Below are positions 25,946 to 33,948 of a DNA stretch of 64,000 nucleotides, one piece after another; position 1 is the stretch's first letter; each line of letters begins with the position of its first letter. Under the pieces are notes generated by a model. It was not told the origin of the DNA. It saw nothing but the letters and a program-made list of their open reading frames with translations, and did not search any database. The translations under genes were made by a program, and so were the position numbers. The stretch is from Mumia sp050632745 (lineage in GTDB: Bacteria > Actinomycetota > Actinomycetes > Propionibacteriales > Nocardioidaceae). Location: assembly GCF_050632745.1 (NCBI RefSeq), contig NZ_JBODSD010000001.1:1550001-1614000 (forward strand), given 5' to 3'.

Positions 25946-26983
25946 ATGGCAACAGCAACCGCACAACCCGACGAACGGCTCGCCACGACCGGGCCGGTGG
26001 CGCGGCTCCTCAAGCGCCCCGAGATCGGTGCCCTGATCGCCGCGCTCGTGGTGTTCCTCTTCTTCGCCCTGACGACCGACACGTTCGCGACGCCGGCCGG
26101 GGCCAGCACCTGGCTCCAGACGTCGTCGACGATCGGCATCATGGCGGTCGCCGTCGCGCTGCTGATGATCGGCGGTGAGTTCGACCTCTCGGCCGGTGTC
26201 ATGACCGGCTTCACCGGGCTCACGGTCGGCGTGCTCACCACGCACTGGGGGCTCAACATCTGGGTCGCGATCCTGGTCGCGCTCGTGCTCGCGCTGGCGG
26301 TAGGCGCCCTCAACGGCGTCATGGTGATGAAGACGGGGCTGCCGAGCTTCATCGTCACCCTCGGCACGTTCTTCGTGCTCCAGGGCATCGACCTCGCGCT
26401 GGTCAAGCTGATCATCGGCCAGGTCGCGATCCAGGGGATGTCCAACGTCCCCTACTACGACCAGCCGCACGCGATCTTCGGCTCGACCTTCTCCGTGGGC
26501 GGGGCCACGATCCACGTGTCGGTGCTCTGGTGGATCGCCGTCACGGTCATCGCCTCGTGGGTGCTGATGCGCACCCGAGCGGGCAACTGGATCTTCGCGG
26601 TCGGGGGTGCGCAGCCGGCCTCGCGCCAGGTCGGCGTCCCCGTCTTCCGCACCAAGATCGGGCTCTTCATGACCACAGCCCTCGCGGGGTGGCTGGTCGG
26701 GATGCTCGTGCTGTTCCGCACCTCGACCGTGCAGAGCAACACCGGCATCGGGCAGGAGTTCATCTACATCATCTGCGCGGTGGTCGGCGGGTGCCTGCTC
26801 ACCGGCGGGTACGGGTCCGCGATCGGCGCCGCCCTGGGTGCCCTGATCTACGGCATGGTCAACCAGGGCATCCCGTACTCCGGGTGGGACAGCAACTGGC
26901 TCAAGGCGGTCCTGGGCGTGATGCTCCTCGGGGCCTGCCTGATCAACAACTGGGTTCGCAAGAGGGCGGAGAACGCACGATGA
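25946..26983 (+). CDS. ABC transporter permease, ribose/inositol class
   Basis: The 345-residue membrane protein of the RbsC/FrcB class has about ten helices. It starts after an N-terminal cytoplasmic tail of some 25 residues. Typical landmarks are IMAVAVALLMIGGEFDLSAGVMTGF, MVMKTGLPSFIVTLGTFFVLQGI and FAVGGAQPASRQVGVPVFRTKIGLF, the cytoplasmic coupling loop that contacts the ATPase. RBS AGGAGAAGG precedes the ATG. It is coupled by ATGA to the ATPase and imports the substrate of the upstream binding protein. Confidence 0.92.
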   Translation: MATATAQPDERLATTGPVARLLKRPEIGALIAALVVFLFFALTTDTFATPAGASTWLQTSSTIGIMAVAVALLMIGGEFDLSAGVMTGFTGLTVGVLTTHWGLNIWVAILVALVLALAVGALNGVMVMKTGLPSFIVTLGTFFVLQGIDLALVKLIIGQVAIQGMSNVPYYDQPHAIFGSTFSVGGATIHVSVLWWIAVTVIASWVLMRTRAGNWIFAVGGAQPASRQVGVPVFRTKIGLFMTTALAGWLVGMLVLFRTSTVQSNTGIGQEFIYIICAVVGGCLLTGGYGSAIGAALGALIYGMVNQGIPYSGWDSNWLKAVLGVMLLGACLINNWVRKRAENAR

Positions 26984-27918
26984 GCAGGGCGAGCAAGGAC
27001 CAGGAGGCCGGCGCCGTGAGCACGAGCGCGCCGCCCCCTCCCGGGACCGCGATCATCGAGGTCCGTGACATCGGCAAGCGCTACGGCAACATCATCGCGC
27101 TGAGCGACGTCTCGACCACCGTGAACGCCGGCGAGGTGACCTGCGTCCTCGGCGACAACGGCGCCGGCAAGTCGACGTTCATCAAGATCCTCGCCGGGGC
27201 GCACGAGCACACCGAGGGGACGATGCTCGTCGACGGCATCGCGCGCCAGTTCTCCAGCCCGCGTGCCGCGCTGAACCTCGGCATCGCGACGGTCTACCAG
27301 GACCTCGCGGTGGTGCCGCTGATGCCGGTGTGGCGCAACTTCTTCCTGGGGTCGGAGCCGACGAAGGGGGTCGGACCGCTGCGGCGGCTCGACATCGACT
27401 TCATGAAGCGCACGACCAAGAAGGAGCTCGCCGACATGGGCATCGACCTGCGCGACGTCGACCAGCCCATCGGGACGCTCTCGGGCGGTGAGCGGCAGTG
27501 CGTCGCGATCGCGCGAGCGGTCTACTTCGGCGCGCGGGTGCTGATCCTCGACGAGCCCACCGCCGCCCTCGGCGTGAAGCAGTCCGGAGTCGTGCTCAAG
27601 TACATCGCGAAGGCACGCGAGCGCGGCCTCGGCGTCGTGTTCATCACGCACAACCCGCACCACGCGTACCCGGTCGGCGACCGCTTCGTGCTGCTCCGCC
27701 GCGGGCGCAGCATGGGCGACTTCCCGAAGTCGGAGATGACGCTCGACGAGCTGACCGCGATGATGGCCGGCGGGGCGGAGCTGGAGGCGCTGAGCCACGA
27801 GCTGAGCCGCGACCTCGGGGAGGACTCCGCGATCGCCCAGGAGCTCGTCGCCGACGCGGCCGAGGTCGAGGCGGCGATCGACTCGTCCGCCGAGCCCGAG
27901 GGACGGACCCGCGCATGA
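26980..27918 (+). CDS. Single-domain ABC transporter ATP-binding protein
   Basis: The 312-residue ATPase powers the adjacent permease. Walker A is LGDNGAGKST, the Q-loop lies in ATVYQDLAVVPL, the signature is LSGGERQ, Walker B is ARVLILDEPTAALG, and the switch histidine is in VFITHNPHHAYP. Unlike the two-domain RbsA/MglA/IatA ATPases it has one nucleotide-binding domain plus an acidic C-tail of about 55 residues, resembling the FrcA type. A proline-rich N-terminal leader of about 24 residues precedes the domain. ATGA junctions at both ends. Confidence 0.92.
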   Translation: MSRASKDQEAGAVSTSAPPPPGTAIIEVRDIGKRYGNIIALSDVSTTVNAGEVTCVLGDNGAGKSTFIKILAGAHEHTEGTMLVDGIARQFSSPRAALNLGIATVYQDLAVVPLMPVWRNFFLGSEPTKGVGPLRRLDIDFMKRTTKKELADMGIDLRDVDQPIGTLSGGERQCVAIARAVYFGARVLILDEPTAALGVKQSGVVLKYIAKARERGLGVVFITHNPHHAYPVGDRFVLLRRGRSMGDFPKSEMTLDELTAMMAGGAELEALSHELSRDLGEDSAIAQELVADAAEVEAAIDSSAEPEGRTRA

Positions 27919-29069
27919 CCCACGACCTCGGTGTGGCGGTGGTCGGGTTCGGGTGGATGGGCCAGGCGCACGCCCGGGCCTACTCCCGCCTGCTCCACCA
28001 CTACCCGGACGCACCCCTGCGTCCTCGGCTGGTCGCGGTCGCGGACACCGCCGACGACGACCGGCTCGCGCGCGCGGCCGCGGCGTACGGGTTCGCGAGC
28101 ACCACGGCCGACTGGCGCTCCGTCCTCGAGCGCGACGACGTCGACGCCGTGTCGGTGACCGGACCGAACCACATCCACGCCGAGGTCGGGACGGCCGTCG
28201 CCGAGGCCGGCAAGCACCTCTGGATCGAGAAGCCCGCCGGGCGCAGCTCCGCCGAGACCCGAGCCGTCGCGGTGGCCGTGGACGCGGCAGGAGTGCAGTC
28301 GGCCGTCGGGTTCAACTACCGCAACGCCCCCGCCGTCGAGCGGGCGAAGGCGCTCGTCGAGTCCGGGCGGATCGGCACGCTGACCCACGTCGACGTCCGG
28401 TTCGTCTCCGACTACGCCGCGCACCCGCAGGGCGCGCTGACCTGGCGGTTCCAGAACGCGTACGCCGGCTCCGGCGTGCTCGGCGACCTCGTCAGCCACG
28501 CCACCGACCTGGCCCGGTTCGTCGCGGGCGACATCGCCGAGCTGGTGGTCGACGACGCCCGCTTCATCCCGCAGCGGCCGCCCGCCCTCGGGGCGGCGTC
28601 GCACTTCTCGCGCGGCGGGGAGGGGCCGCTCGTCGAGGTCGAGAACGAGGACTACGTCGCGGCGCTGCTCCGCTTCGCCGGCGGTGCGCGCGGGACGCTC
28701 ACGTCCAGCCGCGCGTCGGTGGGCGAGCAGTGCACGTACGGCATCGAGGTCCACGGCACGAAGGGCGCACTCGCCTGGGACTTCCGCCGGATGGGCGAGC
28801 TGCGGGTCTGCCTCGACCAGGACTACCAGGACGCCTCGTACGCGACCTGGTTCGTGAGGCCGGGCGACGGTGAGCTCGGCGCGTTCCAGCCCGGAGGGGG
28901 CATCGCGATGGGGTACGACGACCTCAAGGTCATCGAGGCCGAGCGGTTCGTGCGCTCGGTCGCCGCGGGCAAGCCGCACGGAGCGACGATCCACGACGCG
29001 GTCGTCGCCGCGGAGACGGTCGACGCGATGCGGACGTCGCTCGCCGAGCGTCGGTGGGTGACGCTGTGA
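27915..29069 (+). CDS. Gfo/Idh/MocA family NAD(P)-dependent oxidoreductase, first of three
   Basis: The 384-residue dehydrogenase has an N-terminal Rossmann fold (LGVAVVGFGWMGQAHARAYSRL), the catalytic-region EKPAGRSSAETRAVA and the substrate domain with VGFNYRNAPAVERAKALVESGRIG and LGDLVSHATDLARF. It is about 45 residues longer than the two paralogues that follow. A segment between residues 210 and 240 (SRGGEGPLVEVENED) accounts for part of this. It may oxidise a different inositol stereoisomer or an inosose; the substrate cannot be read from the sequence. Confidence 0.88.
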   Translation: MTHDLGVAVVGFGWMGQAHARAYSRLLHHYPDAPLRPRLVAVADTADDDRLARAAAAYGFASTTADWRSVLERDDVDAVSVTGPNHIHAEVGTAVAEAGKHLWIEKPAGRSSAETRAVAVAVDAAGVQSAVGFNYRNAPAVERAKALVESGRIGTLTHVDVRFVSDYAAHPQGALTWRFQNAYAGSGVLGDLVSHATDLARFVAGDIAELVVDDARFIPQRPPALGAASHFSRGGEGPLVEVENEDYVAALLRFAGGARGTLTSSRASVGEQCTYGIEVHGTKGALAWDFRRMGELRVCLDQDYQDASYATWFVRPGDGELGAFQPGGGIAMGYDDLKVIEAERFVRSVAAGKPHGATIHDAVVAAETVDAMRTSLAERRWVTL

Positions 29070-30076
29070 GGGCGCCGCTGCGCGTCGGCGTCGTCGGCGC
29101 GGGCGCGATGGGCGCCGACCACGTCCGTACCCTCACGACGGCGGTGCCGGGCGCGACGGTGACCCGGGTCTACGACCGCGACACCGAGCGGGCCAAGCAG
29201 GTGGCCGAGCAGGCGGGAGGCGAGGTGGCACCGTCGGCCGAGGACCTGATCGGCTCCGACGAGGTCGACGCCGTCGTCATCGCCTCGCCCGACGTGACGC
29301 ACGCCGACCTCGCCGTGGCGTGCATCGAAGCCGGCAAGCCCGCCCTCTGCGAGAAGCCGCTCGCCGTCACGGCGCAGGACGCGTTGCGGGTCGTCGAGGC
29401 CGAGGTGGCCGCGGGACGCCGGCTGGTCCAGGTCGGCTTCATGCGCCGGTACGACCCCGGCTACGTCCGGCTCAAGGAGACCCTGGCGTCCGGCGTCCTC
29501 GGCGAGGCACGCGTCGTCCACAACGTGCACCGCAACGCGTCCAGCACCACCAGCGCGACCGGTCCCGGCATCGTCACCGGCTCGATGATCCACGAGCTCG
29601 ACACGGTCGCGTGGCTCCTCGACGACGAGGTGGTCGGCATCCGGGTCGAGTCGCCGGTGCGCGACGGCCTGCCGGACCCGCAGCTCGCGACGCTGGAGAT
29701 GGCCGGGGGAGCGCTCGCCACGGTGGAGGTGTTCGTCAACGCGGGCTACGGGTACGACGTGCGCTGCGAGGTCGTCGGCACGACCGGCACCGCGGCGCTG
29801 GCGCCCACGGCCGCGGTCAGCACGCGCGTCGCCGGCGTCGAGGGCGTGGCGGTCGCGCGGGACTTCGTGGTGCACTTCGCCGACGCGTACCGGGCCGAGC
29901 TCGGCGCGTGGGTGCGGGCGGCGCTGGCCGGCGGGGTCGACGGACCGACGACATGGGACGGCTACCGCGCGAACGTCGTCGCGGAGGCCGGCGTCGCCGC
30001 GCTCACCAGCGGCGTACGCCAGGCGGTCGGGTCCGCCCCGCGTCCTGAGCTCTACGCGCCGGGAGCGGGCCGGTGA
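29066..30076 (+). CDS. iolG: myo-Inositol 2-dehydrogenase
   Basis: IolG oxidises myo-inositol to 2-keto-myo-inositol with NAD, the entry step. The 336-residue product shares with the Bacillus enzyme (as recalled) the nucleotide fold VGVVGAGAMGADHVR, the EKPLAVTAQDALRVVEAEVAAGRR run, VGFMRRYDPGYVRLKE, SMIHELDTVAWLL with catalytic Asp and His positions, NAGYGYDVRCEVVG, and GPTTWDGYRANVVAEA near the end. The GTG at 29066 overlaps the previous TGA; a GTG at 29054 would add four residues. Of the three dehydrogenases in the island this is the clearest IolG. Confidence 0.92.
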   Translation: MRAPLRVGVVGAGAMGADHVRTLTTAVPGATVTRVYDRDTERAKQVAEQAGGEVAPSAEDLIGSDEVDAVVIASPDVTHADLAVACIEAGKPALCEKPLAVTAQDALRVVEAEVAAGRRLVQVGFMRRYDPGYVRLKETLASGVLGEARVVHNVHRNASSTTSATGPGIVTGSMIHELDTVAWLLDDEVVGIRVESPVRDGLPDPQLATLEMAGGALATVEVFVNAGYGYDVRCEVVGTTGTAALAPTAAVSTRVAGVEGVAVARDFVVHFADAYRAELGAWVRAALAGGVDGPTTWDGYRANVVAEAGVAALTSGVRQAVGSAPRPELYAPGAGR

Positions 30077-31092
30077 CCGCGCTGCGCGTCGGGCTGGTGG
30101 GTGCGGGTCGCATCGGTGCCGCCCACGCCGAGACGCTCGCGCGCCGGGTCCACGGGGCCACGCTCGTCGCCGTCGCCGACCCACGGCCCGGCGTCGCCGC
30201 GGCGCTGGCCGAGCCGCTCGGCGCCCGCGGGGAGACCTCGGCGGAGGCGGTGATCGGGGCCGACGACGTGGACGCGGTCGTCGTCGCCGCGTCGTCCACG
30301 GCGCACGCGGCGCTGGTGGTCGCGGCCGCCGAGGCGGGCAAGCACGTGTTCTGCGAGAAGCCGGCGGGCATGACCCTCGCCGAGATCGACGCGGGGATCG
30401 CCGCGACGGCGGCAGCCGGGGTCGCCTTCCAGGTCGGCTTCAACCGGCGCTTCGCCCGCGACTTCCGGGCGGCCCACGACGCGATCGCCGACGGCGCGAT
30501 CGGCAGCGTACGCATGCTCCGGTCGCTCACCCGTGATCCGGGCGACGGCCCCGCGGACCCCGGTGGCGTGCCGCCGTGGACGATCTTCACGCAGACGCTG
30601 ATCCACGACTTCGACACGCTCGGCTGGCTCAACCCCGGTGCGCGCGCCGTCGACGTCCTGGCCACGGCCGACGCCCTGGTCGCGCCGGAGTTCAAGGCGA
30701 CGGGCCTGCTCGACTCTGCGGTCGTCGTGATCCGCTACGACAACGGGGCGATCGCGACCGCGGAGGCGTGCTTCGCGGCGGCGTACGGTTATGACGTCCG
30801 CGGCGAGGTCCTGGGCTCGGCCGGCATGGTGACCGCGGGGGACGGGGCGTCGTCGTCGATGCGGCTGCACGACGTCTCCGGCCGGCGGGCGGCGACCGCG
30901 CGCGGCGACGTCGAGCTGCTCGGCGACGCGTACGCGGCGGAGTTCGCCGAGTTCGTGGCCGCCGTGCAGGAGGGCCGGGCGCCGTACGTGACCGGCGCTG
31001 ACGCGCGGGCCGCGCTCGCGATCGCGCAGGCGTGCATCGCGTCGATGCAGGCCGACGCCCGCGTCGAGGTCGACAAAGGACTCCCGGCGTGA
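30073..31092 (+). CDS. Gfo/Idh/MocA inositol dehydrogenase-like, third of three
   Basis: The 339-residue dehydrogenase has VGLVGAGRIGAAHAETLA, EKPAGMTLAEIDAGIAA, VGFNRRFARDFRAAHDAI, TLIHDFDTLGWLNPGA and FAAAYGYDVRGEVLGSAGMVTAG. It follows the same plan as IolG but has the FCEKPAG and NRRFARDF variants seen in scyllo- or chiro-inositol dehydrogenases and in IdhA-like enzymes. With iolG it may widen the range of inositol isomers used. GTG start in a GTGA overlap with iolG, and GTGA again at its end. Confidence 0.88.
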   Translation: MTALRVGLVGAGRIGAAHAETLARRVHGATLVAVADPRPGVAAALAEPLGARGETSAEAVIGADDVDAVVVAASSTAHAALVVAAAEAGKHVFCEKPAGMTLAEIDAGIAATAAAGVAFQVGFNRRFARDFRAAHDAIADGAIGSVRMLRSLTRDPGDGPADPGGVPPWTIFTQTLIHDFDTLGWLNPGARAVDVLATADALVAPEFKATGLLDSAVVVIRYDNGAIATAEACFAAAYGYDVRGEVLGSAGMVTAGDGASSSMRLHDVSGRRAATARGDVELLGDAYAAEFAEFVAAVQEGRAPYVTGADARAALAIAQACIASMQADARVEVDKGLPA

Positions 31093-31868
31093 GCTTCACC
31101 CTCGCCGTCTGCTCCGAGATGGTCCACCTCGACCTGCCCCACCTCGAGCGGGTTCGGGCCATCCACGACGCCGGGTTCGCGGTCGAGATCTGGGACTGGA
31201 CCGACAAGGACGCCGAGCAGCTGGCCGGCACCGGCGCGCGGTTCACCTCGATGACCGGCTACCTGAGCGGCGACCTCGTCACGAGGGACGGCGCCGACGA
31301 CCTGCTGCGCACCGCCGAGGCGTCGATCCCGTTCGCGCACGCGATCGGGTGCCCGACGCTCAACATCCACGGGACCGGCCTCGGTGACGGCGGCATCCCG
31401 GTCCGTCCCGTCGAGGTGGTCACGGGGGACATGTGGCTCGCAGCGCTGCGCACGCTCGAGCGGGTCGCCGCGCTGGCCGAGCGCGAGGGCGTGACGTACG
31501 TCCTGGAGAACCTCAACACCGAGGTCGACCACCCTGGTACGCCGTTCGGCCGCGCCGCGGACACGCTCGCGCTCGTCCGCGCGGTCGGCAGCGACCACCT
31601 CAAGATGAACCTCGACCTCTACCACGCGCAGATCGGCGAGGGGAACCTCGTCGAGCTGGTCCGGCGGGCGGTGCCGTACGTCGGCGAGGTGCAGGTCGCC
31701 GACGTGCCGGGGCGCCGCGAGCCCGGCACCGGCGAGGTCCGCTGGTCGTACGTCGCCCGTGAGCTCGCCGAGGCGGGCTACGGCGGCGTCGTGGCGATGG
31801 AGGCGTGGGCCTCGGGCGACTCCGACGTCGCCCTGGAGCGCTTCCGCGAGGCGTTCACCGTCGCGTGA
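31089..31868 (+). CDS. Hydroxypyruvate isomerase-family TIM-barrel protein
   Basis: The 259-residue product closes the inositol operon. It carries hallmarks of hydroxypyruvate isomerase: FAVEIWDWTDKD, VLENLNTEVDHPG with a metal-binding Glu, KMNLDLYHAQIGEGNL, and the highly typical VQVADVPGRREPGTGEVRW with GGVVAMEAW close to the end. In iol clusters such proteins are often annotated IolH or IolI (inosose isomerase). Either inosose isomerisation or interconversion of hydroxypyruvate and tartronate semialdehyde is possible. GTG start overlapping the previous stop. The next gene is convergent, 15 bp away. Confidence 0.85.
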   Translation: MSFTLAVCSEMVHLDLPHLERVRAIHDAGFAVEIWDWTDKDAEQLAGTGARFTSMTGYLSGDLVTRDGADDLLRTAEASIPFAHAIGCPTLNIHGTGLGDGGIPVRPVEVVTGDMWLAALRTLERVAALAEREGVTYVLENLNTEVDHPGTPFGRAADTLALVRAVGSDHLKMNLDLYHAQIGEGNLVELVRRAVPYVGEVQVADVPGRREPGTGEVRWSYVARELAEAGYGGVVAMEAWASGDSDVALERFREAFTVA

Positions 31869-31883
31869 CGCCGGCCCGTCGGC

Positions 31884-32345
31884 TCAGATCACCGCACCGT
31901 GGTCGGGGTCGTCGCCGCGGTCGTGGTCGCCGCGCCGCACCAGCAGCACGACGAGCGCCACCACGAACGCCACGACGGCGGCGCCGGGGATCACCCCCGG
32001 CACGGGCGCGCCGATCACCGCCAGGGCGAAGAGCAGGACCGGGCCGCCGATCAGCGCGGCCCAGGCGAGCCGGGTCCACCGGTCTCCCGGGGGCAGCGGC
32101 TCGGGCACCGGGGGCACGAAGTCGCCCTCGTCCCACGGGTCGTCGTCGTCCTCGCCCGCGACGGCGTCGGACCACCGCGGCTGGAAGACGCCGTGCTGCG
32201 GCTCCAGGAGGTCGTGGGAGTCGGAGCCTTCGCGGGGCTCGGGCTTCTCGTCCGCCTCGGCGGGGGTGTCCAGCTCGGGGAGCGAGAGCTCGAGGCCGGC
32301 GACGATCCGCTCGAACTCCTCGTCGTCGGAGGTCGCGCCGCTCAC
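31884..32345 (-). CDS. Small acidic two-helix membrane protein
   Basis: The 153-residue product begins with about 90 acidic, Pro-rich residues (EFERIVAGLELSLPELDTPAEADEK, then AGEDDDDPWDEGDFVPPVPEPLPPGDRW). Two membrane helices follow (LAWAALIGGPVLLFALAVIG and AAVVAFVVALVVLLVRR), and a short Asp/His-rich tail. The PPxPEPLPPGDRWTRLAW junction is a recurrent actinobacterial pattern. Function is unknown. Its ATG overlaps the stop of the upstream esterase gene by 4 bp, so the two are cotranslated. Confidence 0.82.
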   Translation of the reverse strand: MSGATSDDEEFERIVAGLELSLPELDTPAEADEKPEPREGSDSHDLLEPQHGVFQPRWSDAVAGEDDDDPWDEGDFVPPVPEPLPPGDRWTRLAWAALIGGPVLLFALAVIGAPVPGVIPGAAVVAFVVALVVLLVRRGDHDRGDDPDHGAVI

Positions 32346-33130
32346 CGGGCCGGGTCACCCTCCCGCGTCGTCCCGGCGGTGTGCCGGGTGATGAAGTCCG
32401 CCGACTCCGACCAGATGCGCTCGGCGTCGTGGTCGATCGTCGCGACGTGGTAGCTGTCGGCGAGGACGACCTCGACCGCGACGGCCGACGAGACCCCGGC
32501 GAGGATGATGCGACCCGACGACGGGTCGACGACGTGGTCCTCGGCCGATCGGAACAGCAGCAGCGGCTGGGACACCTTGTGGAGGTTGGCCCGGACGTCG
32601 GCCCACAGCCGGGTCTGGGACCACAGCGCGTGCAGCGGCGTGCGGTCGTACCCGGACTCCTCGACGCCCGGCTTCTTGATGTCGTTGCCGATGCCCGGCA
32701 GGGACGGGACCAGGTGCCGCAGCACGGGGAGGGCGGCCAGGCGCCGGTCGACCAGGTTGACGGCGGGGTTGACGAGGACCACCGCGTCCACGTCGTCGGG
32801 CCGCTGCTCGGCCAGGCGCAGCGCGAGGGCGCCCCCCATCGACAGCCCGGCGACGGCGACGTGCTCGCAGCGCGCGCGCAGGTCCGACAGCGCGCGGTCC
32901 ACCTCGGCGTACCAGTCCTCCCAACGCGTCCGGTTCATCTCGCGCCACGTCGTCCCGTGGCCGGGCAGACGGGGCACGCGGACGGTGAAGCCCTGCTCGG
33001 CGAGGTAGCGCCCCCACGGGGCCATCGACGCCGGGGACCCGGTGAAGCCGTGGCTCAGCAGCACGCCGGTCGGGCCGCCGTCGACGGCCAGCGGGTGCGC
33101 GAGCGGGTGGAGCGTGGGGGAGTCGGCCAT
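32342..33130 (-). CDS. Alpha/beta hydrolase, carboxylesterase/monoacylglycerol lipase type
   Basis: This 262-residue soluble serine hydrolase resembles Est30-type carboxylesterases and bacterial monoglyceride lipases. The oxyanion region is LLSHGFTGSPASM, the nucleophile elbow is VAGLSMGGALAL, the acidic residue lies in LLLFRSAEDHVVDP, and the catalytic His is in LADSYHVATIDHD. It is divergent from the acyltransferase gene, and together they suggest acylglycerol turnover. ATG start; no strong Shine-Dalgarno is visible. Confidence 0.9.
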   Translation of the reverse strand: MADSPTLHPLAHPLAVDGGPTGVLLSHGFTGSPASMAPWGRYLAEQGFTVRVPRLPGHGTTWREMNRTRWEDWYAEVDRALSDLRARCEHVAVAGLSMGGALALRLAEQRPDDVDAVVLVNPAVNLVDRRLAALPVLRHLVPSLPGIGNDIKKPGVEESGYDRTPLHALWSQTRLWADVRANLHKVSQPLLLFRSAEDHVVDPSSGRIILAGVSSAVAVEVVLADSYHVATIDHDAERIWSESADFITRHTAGTTREGDPAR

Positions 33131-33186
33131 GGGGCCATCTTCGCCCAGGTGTCGCCCGTCCGTACAGCAGAGGGGCCAAGGCGCTG

Positions 33187-33192
33187 TACGCT
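33187..33192 (+). promoter_or_regulatory. Extended -10 promoter of the acyltransferase gene
   Basis: TGTACGCT (33185-33192) is an extended -10 box. It lies 24 bp before the TTG start, leaving a short leader that contains AAGGAGG, so this mRNA is leadered, unlike most nearby ones. Confidence 0.5.
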
Positions 33193-33215
33193 TTCGCTGA
33201 TCAAGGAGGGGTGCT

Positions 33216-33938
33216 TTGACCTACTGGCTGCTCAAGTTCGTGATTCTCGGCCCGGTGCTGCGGCTCATCTTCCGCCCCGAGGCGTCGGGGACGGAGAACG
33301 TGCCCGCCGAGGGGCCGGTGATCATCGCGAGCAACCACCTCTCCTACAGCGACTGGCTGTTCATGCCGCTGGTGGTGCCGCGCCGGGTCACCTTCGTCGC
33401 CAAGGCGGAGTACTTCACGTCGCCCGGGATCAAGGGCTGGTTCCAGAAGACGTTCTTCTCCTCGACCGGCCAGGTCCCGATCGACCGGACGGGTGGACGG
33501 GCCTCCGAGGGAGCCCTGCGGACGCAGCTGCGGCTGCTGTCCAAGGGTGAGGTGTGCGGGATCTATCCCGAGGGCACCCGCTCGCCCGACGGCCGCCTCT
33601 ACCGCGGGCGCACCGGTGTCGCGCGGCTCGCGCTGGAGTCCGGCGTGACGGTCGTCCCGGTCGCGGTCACCGGCACCAACGTGGTCGCCCCTCCGGGCAA
33701 GATCTTCGGCCGCTACGTGCGTCCGAGCGTGCGCTTCGGCAAGCCGCTGGACTTCAGCCGCTACGAGGGCATGGCCGACGACCGCTACATCCTGCGCGCG
33801 ATCACCGACGAGATCATGTACGAGATCATGCGCCTCTCGGGCCAGGAGTACGTCGACACGTACGCGTCGCGCTCGCGCAAGGCCGATCCCGAGGCACCGT
33901 CGGACCCCGAGGTCCGCGAGCTCCCGAAGGCGTCGTAG
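33216..33938 (+). CDS. 1-acyl-sn-glycerol-3-phosphate acyltransferase (PlsC family)
   Basis: This acyltransferase acylates lysophosphatidic acid in membrane lipid synthesis (Rv2182c counterpart). The 240-residue product has an N-terminal hydrophobic stretch (WLLKFVILGPVLRLIF), the catalytic NHLSYSD (HX4D), the FFSSTGQVPIDR block, the phosphate-binding YPEGTRSPDG and VVPVAVTGTN. The start is a TTG with AAGGAGG at optimal distance; a GTG at 33211 is followed by an immediate in-frame stop. The C-tail is charged. A two-component system follows 10 bp downstream. Confidence 0.94.
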   Translation: MTYWLLKFVILGPVLRLIFRPEASGTENVPAEGPVIIASNHLSYSDWLFMPLVVPRRVTFVAKAEYFTSPGIKGWFQKTFFSSTGQVPIDRTGGRASEGALRTQLRLLSKGEVCGIYPEGTRSPDGRLYRGRTGVARLALESGVTVVPVAVTGTNVVAPPGKIFGRYVRPSVRFGKPLDFSRYEGMADDRYILRAITDEIMYEIMRLSGQEYVDTYASRSRKADPEAPSDPEVRELPKAS

Positions 33939-33948
33939 GCGCAGGACG

